Of a stretch of DNA of 64,000 nt, positions 57,308 through 64,000 are shown one piece after another; position 1 is the first letter of the stretch; each line of letters opens with the position of its first letter. The DNA comes from Terrabacter aerolatus. GTDB taxonomy: Bacteria > Actinomycetota > Actinomycetes > Actinomycetales > Dermatophilaceae. A model generated the notes under the pieces. It had not been told where the DNA came from. It did no database searches and saw only the letters and a list, made by a program, of their open reading frames with translations. The stretch spans positions 162,499-226,498 of the forward strand of contig NZ_BJYX01000005.1 in assembly GCF_007991735.1 (NCBI RefSeq), given 5' to 3'. The translations under genes were made by a program, and so were the position numbers.

Positions 57308-59134
57308 TCAGATCGTGAGGCCGTGCCCGAAGCGGAAGAGCGGGTCGTCGTAGCCCGGCACGTCCTCGCCGTGGGCCCGCACCTGGTCCATCGACCGAGG
57401 CAGGTCGAACGGCAGGCGGCCGGCCGGGGCGATGGTGCCGGTCAGGGCGTCGAGCAGCGCGTCGTCGCTGCTGCCGTAGCTGCCCACGACGGCCGAGGCG
57501 AAGCGCAGCAGCGGCGTCACGACGGCGGGCCGGTCGAGCACGACGTCGATGACCAGCGGGCAGACCGCAGCGATCCGCTCCAACCGCGCGACCAGCCCCG
57601 GCGGGAAGTCGAGCGAGCCCTGGTGGAACCACGACTCGAGGAAGAGGTCCGACCGCGGGTCGAACGGCGCCGTGAGCCGCACGATGGCGATGTCGGCGTC
57701 CTCGGGACGGTCGACGAGCTTGCCGTGCTTGACGACCGCCTCGGGTGAGACCCGCTCGGCATAGATGCGCAGGCCCTCCTCGATCGGCAGCCGGCCGTCC
57801 TCGTGGTGCAGCACGGTCACCGACCGCGCCTGGGCGGCATACCCCTCGTCACGGAAGTCCTGCCGTCCCACGACGGCGGCCGCGGCATCCTCGTCGACGT
57901 AGGGGTTCTCGAAGAGGCCGAGCCGGAACTTCACCTCGAGGATGCGGCGCGCCGACTCGTCGATGCGGGCCTGCGTCACCCGTCCCTGGGCGACGAGGTC
58001 GATGAGGATCTCGACGCACTCCTCGCCGCCGAACTGGTCGGCGCCCGCCTCGAGGATGAGCTCCATGCGGCCGTGCGGGTCGAGGTGCTCGACGCCCCAG
58101 GCGCGGGCCGGGAGCACCTGGTCACCGACGTGGTTGTCGTTGACGAGCTCCCAGTCGGTGACGACGACGCCGTCGTAGCCGAGCTTCTCGCGGAGCAGAT
58201 CGGTGACGACCTGCTTGTTGTAGCCGAAGCCGATCGGCTCGATCTCGACGCCGTCGACGACGAGGTCGACGGGCATGCCGTAGTAGGGCATGATCCCGGC
58301 CGTCCCCGCCTCGATGATCGGCGGGAACGGCTTGAGGTGGTCGTCGAACCGCCCACCGGGATAGACCTGCTCGCGGCCGTAGGGGAAGTGCGCGTCCTCG
58401 CCGTCCTTCTGCGGACCTCCACCGGGGAAGTGCTTGCTCGTGCACGCCACACTGTCCCCCCCGAGCGCCTCGCCCTGGAAGCCCAAGAGGTAGGCCACCC
58501 CGAGCTCGGTCACGAGGTCGGGGTCCTGGCCGAACGTGCCGGCCTGGCGGGCCCAGCGCGGCTCGGTGGCGAGGTCGAGCGTCGGGTGCAGGGCGGCCCG
58601 GATCCCGACCGCGACGTACTCCTGCCGGGCGATCTCGGCGAAGCGGCGCACGGTCCCCGCGTCCCGCAGCGCCGCGAGCCCGAGGGGCTCCGGCCACTGC
58701 GAGAACGCGCCCGCGGAGAAGGACACCCCGACGTTCTCGATGAACGCGTGCCGCGGGTCGGTCGACACCGTCACGGGTATGCCGTGTGGCGTGCGTTCGG
58801 CGAGCGCCTGCAGGGCGTTGCTCCAGCGCGCCGCCATGCGCGGGTCGTCGAGCGCGTGCACGTTGAAGTGCGTCAGGTGCTTGTCGAGCACCACCTCGCT
58901 CGTCGGGGACTTGCTGATGTTGCCAGGGTGCTCGAGCACCGTGCCGTCCGCGCCCGCCTCGATGACGGTCTGGAACATCAGGCCGACCTTCTCCTCGAGC
59001 GAGAGCCGGCCGAGGAGGTCCTCGACCCGCTCCTCGACGGGCAGCCGGGGGTCCTCGTAGGGATCCATCCGGCCGTTGCCGTTGAGGTCGCGGTAGGCGA
59101 CGCCGTCCTCGGAGGTGCTGAGCTCGGGGCGCAC
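57308..59134 (-). CDS. Glycoside hydrolase family 3 beta-glucosidase-type enzyme
   Basis: The 608-residue protein has the GH3 (alpha/beta)8 domain (LSLEEKVGLMFQT, FGQDPDLVTELGVAYLLGFQG, SKHFPGGGPQKDGEDAHFPYG) with nucleophile D327 in VVVTDWELVND, then the C-terminal alpha/beta domain. No signal peptide, so it works in the cytoplasm on imported oligosaccharides. It opens with YRDLNGNGRMDPYEDP, a calcium-type loop seen in GH3 exo-glucosidases. The start is GTG 59134. It is the last gene of the operon after the PF10091-type hydrolase (40 bases). Confidence 0.86.
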   Translation of the reverse strand: MRPELSTSEDGVAYRDLNGNGRMDPYEDPRLPVEERVEDLLGRLSLEEKVGLMFQTVIEAGADGTVLEHPGNISKSPTSEVVLDKHLTHFNVHALDDPRMAARWSNALQALAERTPHGIPVTVSTDPRHAFIENVGVSFSAGAFSQWPEPLGLAALRDAGTVRRFAEIARQEYVAVGIRAALHPTLDLATEPRWARQAGTFGQDPDLVTELGVAYLLGFQGEALGGDSVACTSKHFPGGGPQKDGEDAHFPYGREQVYPGGRFDDHLKPFPPIIEAGTAGIMPYYGMPVDLVVDGVEIEPIGFGYNKQVVTDLLREKLGYDGVVVTDWELVNDNHVGDQVLPARAWGVEHLDPHGRMELILEAGADQFGGEECVEILIDLVAQGRVTQARIDESARRILEVKFRLGLFENPYVDEDAAAAVVGRQDFRDEGYAAQARSVTVLHHEDGRLPIEEGLRIYAERVSPEAVVKHGKLVDRPEDADIAIVRLTAPFDPRSDLFLESWFHQGSLDFPPGLVARLERIAAVCPLVIDVVLDRPAVVTPLLRFASAVVGSYGSSDDALLDALTGTIAPAGRLPFDLPRSMDQVRAHGEDVPGYDDPLFRFGHGLTI

Positions 59135-59174
59135 GGAATGGTGCCTTTCGTCGTGAGGGGAGGTGCTTCGGAGG

Positions 59175-60773
59175 TCAGGCGACCGGGCTGGCGCCGAACT
59201 CCTCGATGCCGATGACGGGGCGCAGGGCCCGCTCGACGGCTGGCGTGCTGAACGCGCGTCGGATGACGTCGTGGCCCAGGACGTTGCCGGCGGCGCCCAT
59301 GATCATCGCCTGGTCGAGCGAGAGGTAGCGGCGCGCGACCGTGCCCGACTTCACGGCGACGGCGTCGAAGAAGCCGCCGCGCCCGTAGGAGTCGAAGTCG
59401 GCCTGGAGCCGCGCGAGGTTGGTGAACGCCTCGTCGGGCTCGTGCATCATCGCGAGGAACGACGCGTGCGGTGTCACGACGCCGTCGCCGTAGGTCGGGG
59501 ACGGGTTGGTCGCCGCGCGGCAGTCACCGAAGCCCGGGTCGTAGTTCGTCTTCTCCTTGTCGGAGAAGTAGCCGTCGGGGTTGAGACCGAGGGCGTCGAC
59601 GCCGTACTCGCGGTAGCCGGCGAACGGGTCGCTCGAGGGGCTGAACCCCCAGTAGCCGTAGCCCGCTTCGACGAGGCCGTGCTCGCGCTGGGCCCGGACG
59701 TGGTTCGGGTGGTTGCGACCCCAGCTCTTCGGTGCCCACGCGGCCTCGTCGACGAAGACGTCGGGCATGAGCTCCTCGAACATGCTGCCGCCCCAGCCGG
59801 GCACGACGTGCATGCCGCGGTAGGTGTAGGCACCCTCGTAGACGTCGAGGCCGTAGTACGTGCGGTTGACGCCGACGGGCTGCATCTCGTGCCACGACCA
59901 GTCGCACGTCGCGGGGAACGTGCGCCACATCGCGAAGTACTGCTTGGCCGGGATCTGGCCCGTGATGATGCCGAGGTAGCTCGTGATGCGGGTCTCGGAC
60001 ACGGTCGTGTCGTAGTGGTGCGTCGTGAGCCAGACGGGCGCGCCGCCGATGTGGGTGCCCTGGTAGGTGCCGCCGGGGCGGCCGTCCTCGTACGGGTAGA
60101 AGCCGCCGTGGATGAGGCCGCCGGCCCGCACCTGGTGCGCCGGGTCGCTGTTGTCGTTGTAGAAGGCGTCCCAGCGCATGCGCTCGAAGATGCGCTTGGC
60201 CCACGGTGCGGCGCCCCGGTCGGCGTTCTGCACGACGAGCAGGGCGGCCCCGAGCCAGCCGTTGTCGACGCTGGAGCAGAAGGGGACGACCTTGTCGCCG
60301 GACCCGGGCCACGTGTGCAGCGCCGTGGCCGTGGCCTCGTCGTACCAGTTGTAGTACATCCCGCTCGGCGCGTGGTGCTCCATGCGCTCCACCGTCTTGA
60401 GCGTCCGGACGAGCCGGGCGGTGGCCTCGCCGCGGGTGATGATGCCGAGCTCACGTGCCGCGATCGTCGACCACAGGTAGCCGCCGATGTTGGTCGGCGA
60501 GGTGTAGCCCGAGCGGTCCCCGGCTGCGAGCGACTCGGGGATGTTGTCGGCGGGCAGGCCCGTCGTCTGGTCGGTCATCGCGACGAGGCTGCGCCACGTG
60601 TCCGCCGCCCACGTGTGCACGGTTCCGCTCTCGAGGGGGCGGACGGCATAGGCACTCTTGCGCGTGGTCGTCGCCGCCGAGGCCGACGGCGCGAGCGCGA
60701 AGGCGGCGACGGAGGCGGCTCCGCCGACGAGCATCGAACGGCGGCTGGGCGTGTAGAGCTTCTTCTCGGACAT
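59175..60773 (-). CDS. Tat-exported PF10091-type (glucoamylase-like/GH144-like) protein
   Basis: The 532-residue protein has a twin-arginine signal (SRRSMLVGGAASVAAFALAP) and an (alpha/alpha)6-barrel pattern typical of PF10091: TSPTNIGGYLWSTIAARELG, GMYYNWYDEATATAL, CSSVDNGWLGAALLV, MFEELMPDVFVDE, WGRNHPNHVRAQREHG, GYGYWGFSPSSDPF and VVTPHASFLAMMHEPDEAF. The family includes GH144 endo-beta-1,2-glucanases; acidic residues are present, but the specificity cannot be read here. With the importer and GH3 enzyme it would cut an extracellular glucan. ATG 60773 follows AGGAG at 9 bases. Confidence 0.8.
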   Translation of the reverse strand: MSEKKLYTPSRRSMLVGGAASVAAFALAPSASAATTTRKSAYAVRPLESGTVHTWAADTWRSLVAMTDQTTGLPADNIPESLAAGDRSGYTSPTNIGGYLWSTIAARELGIITRGEATARLVRTLKTVERMEHHAPSGMYYNWYDEATATALHTWPGSGDKVVPFCSSVDNGWLGAALLVVQNADRGAAPWAKRIFERMRWDAFYNDNSDPAHQVRAGGLIHGGFYPYEDGRPGGTYQGTHIGGAPVWLTTHHYDTTVSETRITSYLGIITGQIPAKQYFAMWRTFPATCDWSWHEMQPVGVNRTYYGLDVYEGAYTYRGMHVVPGWGGSMFEELMPDVFVDEAAWAPKSWGRNHPNHVRAQREHGLVEAGYGYWGFSPSSDPFAGYREYGVDALGLNPDGYFSDKEKTNYDPGFGDCRAATNPSPTYGDGVVTPHASFLAMMHEPDEAFTNLARLQADFDSYGRGGFFDAVAVKSGTVARRYLSLDQAMIMGAAGNVLGHDVIRRAFSTPAVERALRPVIGIEEFGASPVA

Positions 60774-60806
60774 GGTGCAGTGCTCCTGTTTCCGGGTGGG
60801 GAGTGC

Positions 60807-61712
60807 CTACTTGAGGCCGGTGGTGGCGATGCCCTCGATGAACCGCTTCTGGAAGATGAGGAAGACGACGAGGATCGGGATGATGACGACCGTCGCGCCG
60901 GCGAGCAGCAGGCCGTAGTTCGTGCTGTTCTGGCCCGTCGAGTAGAGCGCGAGGGCCACCGGGAGGGTGTACCTGTCCTCGGACTGGGCCACGACGAGCG
61001 GCCACAGGAAGTTGTTCCAGCTGCCGAGGAAGGTCAGGATGCCCAGCGTGGCCAGGGCCGGGCCGCAGAGCGGCAGGATGATCCGGAAGAAGATGCGCAG
61101 CTCGCCCGCCCCGTCGACCCGGCCCGCGTCGAGCAGGTCCCTGGGCAGCCCGAGGATGAACTGGCGCATGAGGAAGACGCCGAACGGGCTGACGAGGAAC
61201 GGCAGGAAGAGGCCGGGGATCGTGTCGATGAGGCCGGCGTTGGCCACGAGCACGAAGAGCGGCACGAAGGTCACGACCCCGGGGATCATGAGCGTTCCCA
61301 TGACGGCGACGAAGATGACCTTCTTGCCCTTGAAGTCGAGCATCGCCAAGGCGTAGCCGAGCATCGAGCAGAAGACGAGGTTGCCGGCCGTCACGACGAC
61401 GGCGACGACGATCGAGTTGGTGAAGAACTGCCCGAAGTTCAGCTTGCTGAACAGCTGCGTGTAGTTGTCGAGCGAGGCGTGCTGGGGCAGCCACGTCGGC
61501 GGGACCTGGCGCAGCTCACCCTCGCCCTTGAAGCTGCCGAGCACCATCCAGACGAACGGGGCGATGACGGCGACGAGCGCGACGACGAGGACGAGGTAGA
61601 GCCACCAGCGGCTGCCCTGGCTCGCCCCGACCATCCCGGACCCGGTCCGGCTCGCCCGGGCCTTCGGCGCCGGAGCCGGCGCCGTCTGCCGGGGTGCGGT
61701 GTCGACGGACAT
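60807..61712 (-). CDS. Carbohydrate ABC importer permease, MalG-type
   Basis: The 301-residue protein has six helices after a Pro/Ala-rich cytoplasmic start. The EAA loop is DAGRVDGAGELRIFFRIILPLCGPAL, and the C-terminus KRFIEGIATTGLK is typical of MalG-type sugar permeases. It starts 2 bases after the MalF-type stop, with GAGGA at 7 bases. The ATPase is not encoded in the window; an MsmK-type shared ATPase elsewhere is usual in actinobacteria. Confidence 0.88.
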   Translation of the reverse strand: MSVDTAPRQTAPAPAPKARASRTGSGMVGASQGSRWWLYLVLVVALVAVIAPFVWMVLGSFKGEGELRQVPPTWLPQHASLDNYTQLFSKLNFGQFFTNSIVVAVVVTAGNLVFCSMLGYALAMLDFKGKKVIFVAVMGTLMIPGVVTFVPLFVLVANAGLIDTIPGLFLPFLVSPFGVFLMRQFILGLPRDLLDAGRVDGAGELRIFFRIILPLCGPALATLGILTFLGSWNNFLWPLVVAQSEDRYTLPVALALYSTGQNSTNYGLLLAGATVVIIPILVVFLIFQKRFIEGIATTGLK

Positions 61713-61714
61713 GG

Positions 61715-62641
61715 TCAGGTCCTCTCTCGGAGCAGGCGGAACTGGATGGCCGTGACGATCGCGATGACGACGAAGATGAGGTAGCTCATCGCCGAGGCGA
61801 GGCCGTAGTTGCCGAAGCCGAACTGCTGGTAGGTGTACATCGACAGCGAGATCGTGCTGTTCAGGGGACCGCCCTTGGTCATGACGAACGGCTCCTCGAA
61901 GAACTGGAGGTAGCCGATGGCCGTCGTGACCATGACGAAGAGCAGCGTCGGGCGCAGCAGCGGCATCGTCACGTGGCGGAACCGCTTCCACGCCCCGGCG
62001 CCGTCGATGGCGGCCGCCTCGTGCAGCTCGGCGGGCACGGCCTGCAGGCCGGCGAGGAAGATGATCATCGCGGTGCCGAAGTTGCGCCACGTGGCCATGA
62101 GGATGAGCGAGGGCATCGACCAGCTCGGGTCACCGAGCCAGTTGGGACCGGTGATGCCGACCCACCCGAGCGCGGTGTTGATGAGGCCGCCCGGGTCCTG
62201 CAGGAGGAAGCGCCACACGACGGCCACCGCGACGATCGAGGTGATGACCGGCATGTAGAAGCCGAGGCGGAAGATGGCGCGGAAGCGGGCGATGCCCTTG
62301 TCGAGCGCGACCGCCGCGGCGAGCGCGACGACGAGCGTCAACGGCATACCGACGAGCACGAAGTAGGCCGTGTTGCCGGCGGCCTGGCGGAAGATCGGGT
62401 CCGACAGGGCCTTGGCGAAGTTGTCGAGCCCGATGACGTTGACGCTGAAGGGGTGTCGCAGGTCGCGGGCCTTCGTGTCGGTGATGCTCATGAAGAGCGA
62501 CTGGATCACCGGCCACGCCGTGAAGGCGAGGAAGAGCAGGCAGAAGGGGATCGCGAGGATCCAGGCCGCCCGCCCCTCCCGCCGGCGGGACGAGTCGTCC
62601 CGCCGACGGGCACCGGTCGTGCCGGTCTGGACGGTGGTCAT
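61715..62641 (-). CDS. Carbohydrate ABC importer permease, MalF-type
   Basis: The 308-residue protein begins with a hydrophilic, basic segment, then AAWILAIPFCLLFLAFTAWPV and five more helices, with the EAA loop LHEAAAIDGAGAWKRFRHVTMPLLRP. It pairs with the MalG-type permease to form the channel for an oligosaccharide. It follows the binding-protein gene after 4 bases. Confidence 0.88.
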   Translation of the reverse strand: MTTVQTGTTGARRRDDSSRRREGRAAWILAIPFCLLFLAFTAWPVIQSLFMSITDTKARDLRHPFSVNVIGLDNFAKALSDPIFRQAAGNTAYFVLVGMPLTLVVALAAAVALDKGIARFRAIFRLGFYMPVITSIVAVAVVWRFLLQDPGGLINTALGWVGITGPNWLGDPSWSMPSLILMATWRNFGTAMIIFLAGLQAVPAELHEAAAIDGAGAWKRFRHVTMPLLRPTLLFVMVTTAIGYLQFFEEPFVMTKGGPLNSTISLSMYTYQQFGFGNYGLASAMSYLIFVVIAIVTAIQFRLLRERT

Positions 62642-62645
62642 CGGA

Positions 62646-63932
62646 CTACAGACCCGTCCCGATGGAGTCGGCCTGCTGCTGGGCCGTCTTCAGGCCCGTC
62701 GCCGGGTCCTCACCGGTCTTGGTGATCTTCTCCATCTCGGTGTCGAGACCCTTGACGGCCTGCTCCCACGTCGGGAACGACGGCGGCGCCTTGGCCGTCT
62801 CGAGCTGCTTGCCGAAGACGGCGAGCTTCTTGTCGGAGGCGAGGGCCGGGTCCTGCCAGGCGCTCTTGACCGAGGGCAGGTCGGTCGAGATGGTGTACCA
62901 CTTCGCCTGCACCTTCGGGTCGGCGAGCCACTGGACGAACTTCCAGGACGTGTCGCGGTTCTTCGTGTTCTTGAAGACGACGAAGTTGGAGCCACCGACG
63001 AACGACGACGACCCGGCCGAGCCGGCGGGGATCGGGGCGACGTTGTACTTGTCCTTGAAGCCGGCGCCGCCGACCTTCTCGACCGCGGACATCTCCCACG
63101 GGCCGGAGATGAACATCGGGACCTTGCCGCTCGCGAAGTCGGGCTCGGTCGTCGGGGTCGCCGGGGCGCTCTTGTTGGAGATGCCGTCGGTGAAGAACGA
63201 CTGGTAGTACTTCGTGGCCTTGAGCAGCGCGGGGCTGTCGAAGTTGTAGGCCTTGCCGCCGTTCTTGGTGAGGTCGGCGCCGTCGCTCCACGCGAACGGC
63301 ATGACGGTCTGCCACGAGCCCTCGCCGCCGGCCTGCAGGCCGATGCCGTACTGCGCGCCGGCCTTGGTCTGCATCGCCTTGGCCATGTCCTTGAGGCCCT
63401 GCCAGTCGGTGGGCACGGCGTCGTAGCCGGCCTTCTTGGCGAGGTCGGTGCGGTAGTAGAGCACGCGCGTCTCGACGTACCACGGGATGCCGTACGAGGT
63501 GCCGTTGACCTCGGTCGTCTTCTGGGCGCCGTCGAAGAAGGAGGACTTGTCGATCTGCGCCGGCGTCGGGTCGAGCGCGTCGCTGCTCGCGAACTCACCC
63601 ATCCACGTCGTGCCGACCATGGCGACGTCCGGCGTCTTGCCGGCCGTGATGGCGGTCGTGAACTTGTCGTGCGCGGCATCCCACGGGATGGCCGTGACCT
63701 GGACCTTGACGCCCGGGTTGGCGGCCTCGAAGTCGGCGGTCAGCTTCGAGAGGTTGTCACCCTCGGCGCCCATGGCCCAGACGGTGATCGTGCCGGTGGC
63801 CTTGCCGGAGCTGATGGCGGCGCCGGTCTGGCCGGCGGCGGTGCCGCCGTTGTCGGCGCTGCGACCGCAGGCGGTCATCGTGAGGGCCGCGGCAGTCATG
63901 CACGCGACCGTGATGGCTGTGGTGCGTCTCAT
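62646..63932 (-). CDS. Carbohydrate ABC importer binding lipoprotein (MalE-type)
   Basis: The 428-residue protein has a lipobox (LTMTACG) and a type II binding fold: GTITVWAMGAEGDNLSKLTADFEAANPGV, WDAAHDKFTTAITAGKTPDVAMVG, GIPWYVETRVLYYRTDLAKKAG and KVPMFISGPWEMSAVEK. It matches the extracellular oligosaccharide-binding family 1. It heads the operon, and its promoter lies at or beyond the window edge. The ligand may be a gluco-oligosaccharide released by the PF10091-type enzyme (inference). Confidence 0.88.
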   Translation of the reverse strand: MRRTTAITVACMTAAALTMTACGRSADNGGTAAGQTGAAISSGKATGTITVWAMGAEGDNLSKLTADFEAANPGVKVQVTAIPWDAAHDKFTTAITAGKTPDVAMVGTTWMGEFASSDALDPTPAQIDKSSFFDGAQKTTEVNGTSYGIPWYVETRVLYYRTDLAKKAGYDAVPTDWQGLKDMAKAMQTKAGAQYGIGLQAGGEGSWQTVMPFAWSDGADLTKNGGKAYNFDSPALLKATKYYQSFFTDGISNKSAPATPTTEPDFASGKVPMFISGPWEMSAVEKVGGAGFKDKYNVAPIPAGSAGSSSFVGGSNFVVFKNTKNRDTSWKFVQWLADPKVQAKWYTISTDLPSVKSAWQDPALASDKKLAVFGKQLETAKAPPSFPTWEQAVKGLDTEMEKITKTGEDPATGLKTAQQQADSIGTGL

Positions 63933-64000
63933 CGGTGTCTCGCTTTCTCGGGTGTTCTCCGACGGCTGTGTCGGGGGTGTTGGGGGTGGGGGCGGGCGGG

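Overview
The window is high-GC DNA (roughly 70-72% G+C by eye) with actinobacterial gene content: a tmsAB-type pair for 10-methyl branched fatty acids, an ECF42/DGPF sigma system, a DUF222/HNH gene under a mycobacterial-type SOS box, ZAS anti-sigma and GAF regulators, and several promoters that look leaderless. A member of the Micrococcales, perhaps Intrasporangiaceae, fits best; this is inference. I saw no insertion sequence, prophage, CRISPR array, tRNA or rRNA. No gap between genes exceeds 300 bases.

2-19333 is a mosaic of small units. It holds a partial LysE exporter with tmsAB; a COG4705 membrane protein; a persulfide-stress module (hemerythrin-like protein, CoA-disulfide reductase-rhodanese, CstR-like repressor with two operators); YnfA, VOC, HTH, methyltransferase, flavodoxin and hydrolase genes; an ABC exporter; a PAP2 phosphatase; a two-component system whose kinase and regulator genes converge, next to a second, extended COG4705 protein; and an ECF42 sigma/DGPF pair with a VOC gene.

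19380-38655 is the centre of interest: about 15 genes, all on the minus strand, headed by a divergent ROK repressor (38764-39972). It combines a ribose-type ABC importer, a Gfo/Idh/MocA dehydrogenase, a Tat-exported TIM-barrel isomerase, a secreted multidomain sugar dehydrogenase, an inositol-phosphate synthase, a UbiA-like prenyltransferase (EboC-like), EboA, EboB (TatD), EboE and EboF (phosphodiesterase) homologues, two more TIM-barrel isomerases and a secreted ThuA protein. I read it as an actinobacterial version of the poorly understood Ebo metabolite-trafficking system in which an inositol-phosphate synthase takes the place of the EboD cyclase. Strong hairpins divide the island into several transcription units.

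40157-57303 returns to small units: a HAD-IIA phosphatase, a flavin monooxygenase with its GAF regulator, DUF1992, a TadG-like protein, a META protein, a heterodimeric ABC exporter whose second half carries an in-frame amber codon, the SOS-controlled DUF222/HNH gene, GNAT, UdgB, an ECF sigma/anti-sigma pair, a LacI regulator, and small membrane and DUF2630 proteins.

57308-63932 is a glucan-use operon: MalE/F/G-type ABC importer, a Tat-exported PF10091-type hydrolase and a GH3 beta-glucosidase. The LacI gene nearby is the likely regulator.

Across the whole window the octamer GTATGCCG (or CGGCATAC) recurs at least 31 times, far above chance, on both strands and also between genes.
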